Under the pieces are notes generated by a model. It was not told the DNA's origin, searched no databases, and saw nothing but the letters and a program-made list of their open reading frames with translations. From an uncultured Clostridia bacterium (GTDB lineage: Bacteria; Bacillota; Clostridia; Christensenellales; HGM11417), in NCBI GenBank assembly GCA_944332455.1, contig CALVJY010000022.1:1-38545 (forward strand): a stretch of 38,545 bases of DNA, given 5' to 3'. A program made the translations under genes and the position numbers. Every line of letters starts with the position of its first letter. The stretch's first letter is position 1. Below are positions 7,719 through 15,183 of this stretch, piece by piece.

Positions 7719-8393
7719 TCAGGCCCCCTTTTGGTGCGGGGCGTCGGCTTTCAAAATTTCGGACAGCTTTTTGGAGAGCAGAGCCAGCGAGGCCGCCATG
7801 TCCTCGTTCTTGACCGCGATGCCCTCGGGCAGCTGCAAGTGCGTGGGCGCGAAATTCCAGATCGCCTTGATCCCCGCCCCCACCAGCAGATCGGCCACGC
7901 TCTGGGCCACCTGCTTGGGCACGGTGATGATGCCGATGTGGATGTTCAGCCGCTTGACCACCCCGGGAAGTTTTTCCAGGGCGAACACCGGCTTGCCGTG
8001 CACCCGCCGGCCGATCAGATCGGAGTCCACGTCAAAGGCCGCCTCGATGTTCAGCCCGTAGGTCTTGAAGCCCTCGTAGCCCATCAGGGTCCGGCCCAGG
8101 CCCCCAGCCCCCACCAGCACGGCGTCGGTCACGTTGTCGTAGCCCAGAAAGCGCTCGATGTCCAGAATGAGGTCGGAGACCGCGAACCCGAGCTTGGGCC
8201 GTCCGGCCACCGAACTGACGAAGGCCAGATCCTTGCGGACCTGCACGGCGTTCAGGCGGAGATCCTCGGCGATGGCCGTGGAAGAGATGTTTTCCACGCC
8301 CTCGGCCTGCTTGTCCCGCAGATACCCCAGGTACCCCGGCAGCCGGGCGATCGTGGCCTTGGAAGCCACCACTCCCTGATCGTTTTCCACCAT
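7719..8393 (-). CDS. rex: Redox-sensing transcriptional repressor Rex
   Basis: Rex represses fermentation genes when NAD+ dominates and releases DNA when NADH rises. The 224 residues start with the winged-helix domain (KATIARLPGYLGYLRD near 12-27, then the SSTAIAEDLRLNAVQVRKDLAF recognition region near 37-58). A Rossmann domain with GAGGLGRTL near residues 96-104 follows, and an alpha-helical C-terminus that swaps in the dimer. The length is normal for the family. GGAGG lies just upstream of the ATG. It is the first gene of the operon, so the organisation suggests autoregulation together with adhE and the hydrogenase genes. The promoter and paired Rex-like sites are about 100-170 bp upstream. 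Confidence 0.97.
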   Translation of the reverse strand: MVENDQGVVASKATIARLPGYLGYLRDKQAEGVENISSTAIAEDLRLNAVQVRKDLAFVSSVAGRPKLGFAVSDLILDIERFLGYDNVTDAVLVGAGGLGRTLMGYEGFKTYGLNIEAAFDVDSDLIGRRVHGKPVFALEKLPGVVKRLNIHIGIITVPKQVAQSVADLLVGAGIKAIWNFAPTHLQLPEGIAVKNEDMAASLALLSKKLSEILKADAPHQKGA

Positions 8394-8494
8394 CTCCTCG
8401 CCTCCTTCGGCCCTCGGCCCTTTTTAAGCCCCCCCGCCCAAAGACCGCCTGACGACGGACACACAATCTTCGTGCGGTGCTGCCTTAAATCCAA

Positions 8495-8542
8495 ATCGAT
8501 AAAAAAATATCGATACCGAATTATCGATAATATTATATCGAA
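8495..8542. promoter_or_regulatory. Two Rex-like operators at the rex promoter
   Basis: Two 20-bp inverted repeats lie 28 bp apart centre to centre: ATCGATAAAAAAATATCGAT (8495-8514) and ATCGATAATATTATATCGAA (8523-8542). Both share the 8-4-8 layout of the Rex consensus ATTGTTAA-N4-TTAACAAT, with C for T and A for T inside the arms. The upstream copy overlaps the -10 box and the other covers the start of the transcript, which suits a repressor. Assignment to Rex is inference from position and architecture. Confidence 0.65.
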
Positions 8543-8560
8543 TGATTCTCATTCCGTCAA
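8532..8560 (-). promoter_or_regulatory. Sigma-A promoter of the rex-adhE-hydS operon
   Basis: On the minus strand TTGACG (8560-8555), a 17-bp spacer and TATAAT (8537-8532) form an almost perfect housekeeping promoter. Transcription should start near 8525, giving a leader of about 130 nt before rex. The spacer contains a perfect inverted repeat, GAATGA-GAA-TCATTC, which could bind another regulator. Confidence 0.85.
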
Positions 8561-8722
8561 GTGTTTTGACCCCCTTTTCAAAAATTTTTTTTCGGCGTCT
8601 GAAAAAAGGTAAAGCTCCCCCTTTCCCTTCGGCTTCGGCCCCCTTTTGGCCCGGAAAAACGGGCCGGCCTTCGGCACTTTCCCTCCTCTGTCCTTATAAT
8701 AAAAAAGAAATGCCCTCAGATC

Positions 8723-9137
8723 GGCGCGGGCGTACAAAAGTTCCTTTGGCATACGTCCGAACTCGTTCAACCTGTTCTGAAAGAGCGTCAGCCGTGGCAG
8801 GGCGAACACTCACAAACGGCGCGGGCGTGCAAAAGTGCCTGTGGCACCTCACTGAATCTGTATGCCTGATTTCAAAGGAGCGTTTCCCTTAGCAACGAAA
8901 AAGGCTATGGCTCGGCGCGGGCGTGCAAAAGTGCCTGTGGCACACTCCTGAATTTGCTTACCTGTTCCGATTAAGCGTTACCTTTACAGGAAAAACACTC
9001 ACAAACGGCGCGGGCGTGCAAAAATGCCTGCGGCACCTTACTGAATCTGTACGCATGATTCCAAAAGAGCGTTTCCCTTCGCAGAAGGAACACGCACAGG
9101 TCGTCGCGGGCGTAGAAAAGTGCCTTTGGCACATATT
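8723..9137. repeat. Five-copy ~95-bp tandem repeat array upstream of the germination operon
   Basis: A core similar to GGCGCGGGCGTGCAAAAGTG, followed by CCTGTGGCAC, starts at 8723, 8818, 8914, 9007 and 9103 (spacings 95, 96, 93, 96). Most cores contain the small hairpin GTGCC-TGT-GGCAC. The sequence between cores alternates between two types (ABAB), so the array is really a duplicated ~190-bp unit plus a partial copy. The open frames that cross it give the repeated peptide QKCLWHLTES but lack ribosome sites, so I do not call them genes. The rest of the 8561-9165 gap holds a small hairpin at 8648-8665 (GGCCCG/CGGGCC) and nothing else I can support. The promoter of the germination operon must lie here but is not obvious. 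Confidence 0.85.
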
Positions 9138-9165
9138 TTCGGAGCGGGAGAATCAAACTAAGCCC

Positions 9166-10650
9166 ATGAACAAGGCGGAACAGAAAACCGGGCGTATGAG
9201 TTCGGACCTGGAACAGAACATCGGGTACTTGGAGACCTTTTTCCACGGGAACTTTGACATCAAGTTCCGGAATTTCAAGCTGGCCTGCGGGACAAAGGCC
9301 TGCGCCGTCTTTCTGGACGGCATGACCGACCGCATCGAGATCGACGAGTACATCGTGATGGCCCTCCAGCGGGAGGGCCAGAAAGACGACGTAAATTCCA
9401 TTCTGGAACAGATCCTGAACAGCGCCGAGGCCGAGATCCAGTCCGACATGGAGGAACTGTGCCACGGGGTGCTGAACGGGGACACCGTGCTGTTGGTGGA
9501 CGGACAGGACCAAGGATTGTTGCTGGGCACCCGGAAGTGGGGCACCCGGGGCATCCTGGAGCCGCCGACTTCGGCTGTTTTGAAGGGCCCGCGGGAGGGC
9601 TTTAACGAGGATCTGAAGACCAACATGACCCTGATCCGGCGCAAACTGCGCTCCAAGGCGCTGGTCTTTCAGTCCTTCGAGGTGGGAAAGTACTCCAACA
9701 CGGCGGTCTGCCTGTGCTACCTGGACGACATCGTGGACAAGAAGATCGTCAAGCAGGTGACCGACAAGCTGCAGAAGATCGAGATCGACGGCATCCTGGA
9801 CTCCTCCTACATCGCCAAATTTCTGGAGATCCGCACGCACTCCATCTTCAAGCAGGTCGGCACGGCCGAAAAGCCGGACATCGTGGCGGCCAAGCTGCTG
9901 GAGGGGCGGATCGCCCTCATCGTGGACGGGTCCCCCATCGTGCTGACCCTTCCCTTTTTGCTGCTGGAGGATCTGCAGAGCCCGGAGGACTACTACGAGC
10001 GGCGGTTCCGTTCCACCTTTGCCCGGATCATCCGCTTTCTGGGGATCATCATGTCGGTGCTGGTCCCCGCCCTGTACGTCTCGGCCCAGGTCTACAATCT
10101 GGGCATGATCCCCCTGCGCTTTACCGTCACCATTCTGAACTCCATCAAGGGCATCCCCCTCTCCCCCGCCCTCGAGATGTTCTTTGTGGTGCTGATCTTC
10201 GAGATCCTGAACGAGGCCAGCGTCCGGATGCCCAAGTACGTGGGCATGGCCCTGTCCATCGTGGGGGCGCTGGTGCTGGGTGAGACCGCGGTGTCGGCCG
10301 GCATCGTCTCCACCCCCGCCCTGATGATCATGGCCATCTCGGCCATCTCGCTGTACACCGTGCCCGAACTGCAGAACGCCCTGTCCATCCTTCGGCTGGC
10401 CTTTTTGCTGCTGGCCGGTGTCATGGGGGTGTACGGCGTCCTGCTGGGGGTCATCTTCACCTTGAACTACCTGCTTTCTTTGGAGAGCTATGGGACGCCC
10501 TACTTCGCCCCCTTCGCCCCCCTGGTGCCCCAGGACATGAAGGATTCCGTGGTCAAACAGGAACTGACCGACATGACCACCCGGCCCAAGAGCTTCCGGA
10601 ACCGCAACTCCATCCGCTTAAAGGCCGAAAAAGACGGCAAAAGCCACTGA
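9166..10650 (+). CDS. Spore germination protein, GerAA family (germinant receptor A subunit)
   Basis: The A subunit of a GerA-type germinant receptor in the spore inner membrane. From ATG 9166 it has 494 residues, normal for the family. A soluble N-terminal half precedes a membrane half with about five hydrophobic segments from RFLGIIMSVLVPALYVSA to LAFLLLAGVMGVYGVLLGV. The family-typical block EASVRMPKYVGMALSIVGAL, followed by VLGETAVSAGIVS, is present. The best ribosome site, GGGAG at 9146-9150, is rather far from ATG 9166; ATG 9196 is an alternative. It starts a three-gene operon and is 16 bp from gerAB. Expression is expected late in the forespore under sigma-G, but I could not place a convincing sigma-G promoter. 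Confidence 0.92.
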   Translation: MNKAEQKTGRMSSDLEQNIGYLETFFHGNFDIKFRNFKLACGTKACAVFLDGMTDRIEIDEYIVMALQREGQKDDVNSILEQILNSAEAEIQSDMEELCHGVLNGDTVLLVDGQDQGLLLGTRKWGTRGILEPPTSAVLKGPREGFNEDLKTNMTLIRRKLRSKALVFQSFEVGKYSNTAVCLCYLDDIVDKKIVKQVTDKLQKIEIDGILDSSYIAKFLEIRTHSIFKQVGTAEKPDIVAAKLLEGRIALIVDGSPIVLTLPFLLLEDLQSPEDYYERRFRSTFARIIRFLGIIMSVLVPALYVSAQVYNLGMIPLRFTVTILNSIKGIPLSPALEMFFVVLIFEILNEASVRMPKYVGMALSIVGALVLGETAVSAGIVSTPALMIMAISAISLYTVPELQNALSILRLAFLLLAGVMGVYGVLLGVIFTLNYLLSLESYGTPYFAPFAPLVPQDMKDSVVKQELTDMTTRPKSFRNRNSIRLKAEKDGKSH

Positions 10651-10666
10651 CCGGGAGAACCTTTTT

Positions 10667-11794
10667 ATGTCAAACAGACCCGAGAACGCCATCAAGCCCA
10701 TGCAGCAGACCGTCTACAAGCGGCAGCTCGGCTTTTTGTTCTTTGTCATTCTGCCGGCCGCCAAGCTTCTGCTTCTGCCCAGCCTGCTCGCCTTCCATGC
10801 CGAGCGCAACGCCGCCCTCTCCATGCTGGTCGGCGGACTGGCCGATCTGCTGGTCCTCTTTCTGGTGTGCCTGGCCATCCGCATCGCCCCCGAGGCCAAC
10901 CTCGGCGATCTGCTTCAGACCGTCTTTGGCAAAGTTGGCGCCAGGATCTTCCTCGGCCTTTACTGCCTGTACTTTCTGCTGAAAGCCTATCCGGTCATCT
11001 TCGAGCAGAAGAGCATGCTCAACCAGACCCTCTACCACCAGCTGCCCTTCCTGCCCACCTTCATCCCCTACTTCATCGTGCTGATCTACACCGCCTGCAA
11101 GGGGGCCAGGGTGCTGGGACGGAACGCCGATCTGTACTGGTTCTTTGTGGCCTGCGCCTTCGGGCTCCTGCTGGTCCTGAGTATCGAAAGCGCCGATTTT
11201 TCCAATCTGCTGCCCGTCCTGTACGACGGCCCCGGTCCCGTGCTGAAGGGTATCTGGGCCAATCTGACCTGGTTCGGGGACTTCGCGGCCCTGCTGGCCT
11301 TTCTGGGCAAGATCCGCTTTGCCCCGCAAGACAAAAAGAAGATCTGGCCCATCCTGACGGGCGGGGCGGCCGCGGTGGGGACGGCCGTGCTCTTCATGGT
11401 GCTGACCGTGGCGGTGTTCGGCCCCACGGTGGTCAAGCAGGCCTTCGCCCTGACCCGGATCAGCAAGTACTCGGCCTTTCTGTCCAACAGCGGGCGCTTC
11501 GACTGGCTGGCCATCATCCTGCTGATGATCGGGATCTTCCTGAATTCCTCGGTCATGCTGTATGCCGCCGCCGAGTCCCTCCGGCAGATCTACGGGGGGA
11601 AAAGTTCCCTGCTGCCCACCCTGATCTGCGGGGCGGCGCTGTTTGCGCTGCTGGTCGTGATCGGGGACAACTTTACCAACGCCTACGAGATCTACAGCCG
11701 CTTTCTGACCCCGGCCGCCGCCGTTTTGCAGATCGCCCTGCCGGCCTGCACCCCCCTGCTGGCCCTGCGGTATCGGAGGAAACATCATGCGTAA
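10667..11794 (+). CDS. Spore germination protein, GerAB family (APC-type transporter subunit)
   Basis: The B subunit of the germinant receptor: 375 residues with about ten hydrophobic helices of the amino acid/polyamine transporter fold. It opens with QLGFLFFVILPAAKLLLLPSLL, where GerAB proteins typically begin, and ends in a short basic tail (RYRRKHHA). Known GerAB proteins bind amino-acid germinants such as alanine. The ligand of this one cannot be told from sequence. It lies 16 bp after gerAA and 44 bp before gerAC, clearly the same operon. A GGGAG motif precedes the ATG. Confidence 0.92.
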   Translation: MSNRPENAIKPMQQTVYKRQLGFLFFVILPAAKLLLLPSLLAFHAERNAALSMLVGGLADLLVLFLVCLAIRIAPEANLGDLLQTVFGKVGARIFLGLYCLYFLLKAYPVIFEQKSMLNQTLYHQLPFLPTFIPYFIVLIYTACKGARVLGRNADLYWFFVACAFGLLLVLSIESADFSNLLPVLYDGPGPVLKGIWANLTWFGDFAALLAFLGKIRFAPQDKKKIWPILTGGAAAVGTAVLFMVLTVAVFGPTVVKQAFALTRISKYSAFLSNSGRFDWLAIILLMIGIFLNSSVMLYAAAESLRQIYGGKSSLLPTLICGAALFALLVVIGDNFTNAYEIYSRFLTPAAAVLQIALPACTPLLALRYRRKHHA

Positions 11795-11838
11795 GTTCGT
11801 CTGCCCGGGATCTTCCGGGGCGCACGGGAGGGTCCGCC

Positions 11839-13017
11839 ATGGGTAAGTTTACCGGAAAAGGCCGGCCCATCCTGCTGGCCGTCGCCTGCATTTTGTTTTT
11901 GTTCTTCACCAACGACTTCGGCGGAGTCAGTCTGGAAAACACCGCCATCATCGTGGCCTGCGGCGTGGACTACGACGGCTCGTCCTACACCGTCTCCTGC
12001 CAGCTGGCCGACTCGGACACCTCCCAGGGCAACACGCCCTCCCAGCAGCAGGTGGTCATCTGCGGACAGGGCAGCACCCCGGCCACCGCGCTGTCCGACC
12101 TGATCCAGCAGACGGGCTGGTACCCCAACCTCAACTTCTGCTACGCCATCCTGCTGGGCGAGGAGACTTTGCAATACGACCTGATGGAGGTGCTGGACTT
12201 TTTCCTCCGCTCCGAAGATCTGAACGACGCCGCCCTGGTCTGCGCCTGCGAGGGCAAAGCCGAAGAACTGCTGAAGGCCAAGACCCCTTTGGACAGCGTT
12301 TCGGCCTTTACCGTGCTGAAGGTCATCTACCAGTCCGGAAACGCCTCGGACGCCATCATGGGACTGAATCTGAAATTTCTGGTCAACCGCTTTTACGGAA
12401 AGAGCAACGGGCTTTACATGACCTACCTGACCTACCGCGAGGCGGACACCGGCGCCTCGGACCCTCAGGACGGCAAGAACGTGTTCGAGACCAACCGTGC
12501 CGTCGTCTTCCGAAAGGAATTTTTTTCCCACTTTCTGGAGCGGACACAGATCCGGGCCTTCAACCACCTGACCCAGGCCGTCAGGATCGGCTCCTTCGAG
12601 CTGTCCGACCTGGAGGCCGACGGGCAGAAGATCCGGCGGGTGGAATTTCAGACCTCCTCCCCCAAGGCCGAGGCCAGCTACCTCTATGAAAACGGACTGC
12701 CCAAAATCCGCTACAAACTCGATCTTTCCCTGGTCATCCGCCATCTGGAGTCCGATGACGACTCCATCGAAAACATCTCCTCTTCCTACCAGGTGGACGA
12801 GGGGCTCTGCCGAGCGGTGGAGGAGGCCTTCGGCGGGGAGGTCCGCGCCTTTCTGGACGACCTTTCCGCCTACGGCACCGACGTGCTGTCCGCCCAGGAA
12901 AACTTTTTCAAGTTTAATCCCGAGGGGTACCGCCTTTACACCAAAAGCCACCCCGAGGAGGACTTTTTCCGAGACCTGACCTTCGAATTCGAAATCTCCG
13001 CCCACCCCAAAAAGTGA
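11839..13017 (+). CDS. Spore germination protein, Ger(x)C family (germinant receptor C subunit)
   Basis: The C subunit of the germinant receptor, 392 residues from ATG 11839, with GGGAGGG six bases upstream. GerAC proteins are usually lipoproteins on the outer face of the spore inner membrane. Here the N-terminus is a hydrophobic helix (ILLAVACILFLFF) with no good lipobox: the only cysteine follows A-V-A and the hydrophobic stretch continues past it, so a transmembrane anchor is more likely. The rest shows the family pattern: IIVACGVDYDGSSYTVSCQL near the start, VLDFFLRSEDLNDAALVCACEGKAEELL in the middle, and a C-terminal domain ending FEFEISAHPKK. Longer upstream reading through gerAB is a frame shadow. 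A terminator follows. Confidence 0.88.
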   Translation: MGKFTGKGRPILLAVACILFLFFTNDFGGVSLENTAIIVACGVDYDGSSYTVSCQLADSDTSQGNTPSQQQVVICGQGSTPATALSDLIQQTGWYPNLNFCYAILLGEETLQYDLMEVLDFFLRSEDLNDAALVCACEGKAEELLKAKTPLDSVSAFTVLKVIYQSGNASDAIMGLNLKFLVNRFYGKSNGLYMTYLTYREADTGASDPQDGKNVFETNRAVVFRKEFFSHFLERTQIRAFNHLTQAVRIGSFELSDLEADGQKIRRVEFQTSSPKAEASYLYENGLPKIRYKLDLSLVIRHLESDDDSIENISSSYQVDEGLCRAVEEAFGGEVRAFLDDLSAYGTDVLSAQENFFKFNPEGYRLYTKSHPEEDFFRDLTFEFEISAHPKK

Positions 13018-13231
13018 GGGCCGGATTTTCGCCCCAAAGCCTTGAATGCCATGGCGCCGCCTGGGGTAAGGTGAGTCCGGACCGGAGGCACCCGCTTAGG
13101 GCAGGCCGTTCCCCCGTCCGGAAGACAACCCGATGGGCGGGCGGCCCCTTGTCAGGACAGGCTGCGCCTTTCCTCCATCCTCAGCCCCTTCCCTCTTTGG
13201 GGAACTTCTCTTCTCCCCCTCTTTACGGAAA

Positions 13232-13268
13232 GACCGCCCGGAAAAGCTTCCGGGCGGTCCTCTTTTTT
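13232..13268 (+). terminator. Rho-independent terminator after the germination operon
   Basis: Perfect 12-bp arms GACCGCCCGGAA / TTCCGGGCGGTC (13232-13243 and 13248-13259) around an AAGC loop are followed by CTCTTTTTT. It ends the plus-strand gerA operon. On the minus strand the same stem is followed only by TTT, so it may end the convergent glycan operon less efficiently. The 13018-13231 stretch before it has no gene. Confidence 0.9.
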
Positions 13269-13302
13269 AACGGGCCGCATGGCCCGATCTTCTTTTCACG
13301 GC

Positions 13303-15168
13303 TCAGTAGCCGAACTTGTAGCTCAGGCCGCCGATGGGGGCGCTGTCGCCGGAGTTGTAGAACTCCAGGATGTCGCTGTTGGCCGTGGCCTTGACGTTGT
13401 CGCTGACCTTGAACTCGATGTCATAGTTGTCCTCGGTCAATCCCAGCGCGGAGAGCGGGATCCTGACCAGCATGACGTTGCCCGAGACGGCGTACTCGGC
13501 CTCGCCGGTCTGCTCGTACTGCGCCTCGCCTGTGGCCTTGAGCACCTTGGAGCGGGAGCCGTCCAGGATCTCGCGGTTGATCACGTACTGGTAGCCGATG
13601 GCATTCTTAGTGCCGCTGTTCTGGGTGTTCAGCCAGATGTTCATCCAGCGCAGATCCCCGGAGGAATGGGCGGTGATGTCCTCGGCCGCGGTGATACGGA
13701 AGTACAGATACTCGGCGTCGCGGGCCACCCAGACGGTGTCGATGTCGTTGCGGTTGGTGTAGTCCTCGTTGTAGTAGCTCCGGTCGTAGGAGATGTAGTA
13801 GCGCTCGGTGCACTCGCCCACAAAGTCCTTGTAGACCGAGGCGCCCGCCCACTGCGCCTCTCCGAAATCGGTCATGTCCACGGTGATCTCGGGATAGACG
13901 TAGTGCTTGGCCTCCTCGTACTTGTAGTCATGGACGTAGGCGATCAGATTTTTGTAGGCGTTGTCCTTGAGGGAGGACTCCATAGTCGGCTCGAGATCGC
14001 GGGAGAACTCGTCGTTGAAGGTGTCGCACATCAGGTAGCCGTTGTGATCAGAGGTCAGGTTAGGCAGGTACTGCTTGGCGGCGATCCACTCGTTCCAGCC
14101 GGTGATGAACACGTACTTTAACACGTCGTCGTTGTCGTAGACCGTCTTCCACTGGTTTTTGAAGTTGATGTTCTGCCCGAACAGGTCGTGGTTGTTGGTC
14201 CCCGTGGTGTAGTCCCAGCCCCGGCCGTGGCTGCCCACGGTGTCCGAAAACTTGACCGTGACGTGCTGGGCCACCGAGACGCTGACCATGTTGGTGTGGA
14301 TGTACTGTGGATAGGCGTAGTCCATCCAGGGGAAGCCCAGCCCGCTGAGGTTGTTGGGCTCGGTGGGCCACTGGGCATAGCGGAACTGGAAGTAGTCGTT
14401 CAGCTCCTTCTGCACCTCGGTGGCGTCCTCCCTGCCCAGGCGGACGGCGGTGGCCTCCATGACGATGGTCAGCGGCTTGCCCTCGGGCTTGAACCAGATG
14501 TCGTCGTACTTGCCGGGCTTGTAGAACTTGTTGTAGATGTCGGTCAGGTTGCCCTCGTCCCACTCGGTGACTCCGCCGCCGTTGAAGTGGTACATGGCCT
14601 TGGGGACGTCCCAGCCCATCTGGTGGTACTCGAGGAGAATGTTCAGCACCTTTTCGGCGTTCTCGTCGTAGGTGACGGCGTTGGAGACGTCAAAGCAGAT
14701 GAAGTCGATGCCGGCCATGGTCAGCATTTCGACCTGCTTGCGGATCACCCATTCGTCTCCGGAGTGGTAGTAGCCCCACACCGGCTGCCCCCAGTGATGG
14801 GAGACCCCGGCGGGCGAGACATCGGAATCCTTGCCGAATTCCTCGATGCCGTACTTTTCGATGATCTCGGTGACGTTGTAGGTCCCGTTGATGTCCGCCC
14901 CCATGCCCAGGTTGAGGAAGTAGAACATGCCGACATAGCGTTCCTTGTCCCCCTTCTCCCCGTCGGTGCTGTAGGCGATCAGCCCGTAGTCGTCCTCGGT
15001 GACGATGTTGGAGACCGTAAAGGCGTAGTCGTCGAGATCCCGGGTGTCCTCCACCCGAAGAGCCGGATCGTAGGGCGTGAAAGGCGTTTCCTGGTTTCCC
15101 CCGCAGCCCGTCGCGGACAGCAGGAGGGCGGCGCCCAGCAGCAGGGCCGCGGCTCGTCTGAAATTCAT
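13303..15168 (-). CDS. Secreted lipoprotein, GH99/GH71-like glycosidase candidate (copy A)
   Basis: A 621-residue lipoprotein with signal peptide and lipobox SATGC (C22). Residues about 75-410 look like a (beta/alpha)8 glycosidase domain of the GH71/GH99/WbsX type: RYVGMFYF, HHWGQPVWGYY, a conserved DEWVIRKQVEMLTMAGIDFICFD helix-strand, and GWNEW near residue 359, which matches the NEW motif at the active-site strand of GH99-like proteins. The C-terminal 200 residues (YTNRNDIDTVWVARDAEYLYFRI onward) resemble a CBM9/DOMON-like carbohydrate-binding beta sandwich. ATG 15168 has AAGGAGG five bases upstream; the longer GTG start is unlikely. It is the last gene of glycan locus 1 and a tandem paralogue of the gene 15 bp upstream. 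I infer action on an alpha-mannan- or alpha-glucan-like polymer at the cell surface, but the exact family and substrate are unproven. Confidence 0.65.
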   Translation of the reverse strand: MNFRRAAALLLGAALLLSATGCGGNQETPFTPYDPALRVEDTRDLDDYAFTVSNIVTEDDYGLIAYSTDGEKGDKERYVGMFYFLNLGMGADINGTYNVTEIIEKYGIEEFGKDSDVSPAGVSHHWGQPVWGYYHSGDEWVIRKQVEMLTMAGIDFICFDVSNAVTYDENAEKVLNILLEYHQMGWDVPKAMYHFNGGGVTEWDEGNLTDIYNKFYKPGKYDDIWFKPEGKPLTIVMEATAVRLGREDATEVQKELNDYFQFRYAQWPTEPNNLSGLGFPWMDYAYPQYIHTNMVSVSVAQHVTVKFSDTVGSHGRGWDYTTGTNNHDLFGQNINFKNQWKTVYDNDDVLKYVFITGWNEWIAAKQYLPNLTSDHNGYLMCDTFNDEFSRDLEPTMESSLKDNAYKNLIAYVHDYKYEEAKHYVYPEITVDMTDFGEAQWAGASVYKDFVGECTERYYISYDRSYYNEDYTNRNDIDTVWVARDAEYLYFRITAAEDITAHSSGDLRWMNIWLNTQNSGTKNAIGYQYVINREILDGSRSKVLKATGEAQYEQTGEAEYAVSGNVMLVRIPLSALGLTEDNYDIEFKVSDNVKATANSDILEFYNSGDSAPIGGLSYKFGY

Positions 15169-15183
15169 AAGCACCTCCTTAGA

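Noticed and set aside
8690..8700. TATAAT at 8695-8700 as a plus-strand promoter for the germination operon
   Set aside because: No -35 box at proper spacing, and a germination operon should use a sporulation sigma factor.
8542..8892. Small plus-strand ORF giving the peptide QKCLWHLTES in the tandem array
   Set aside because: No ribosome site, start lies in the promoter region of rex, and the peptide repeats only because the DNA repeats.
8723..9137. Tandem array as a CRISPR
   Set aside because: The cores are 93-96 bp apart and imperfect, the spacers are themselves related in an alternating pattern, and no cas gene is near.
10867..11838. Upstream extension of the gerAC frame through gerAB (716-residue reading)
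   Set aside because: The extra part is an out-of-frame shadow of the GerAB membrane protein; ATG 11839 has GGGAGGG and a family-like N-terminus.
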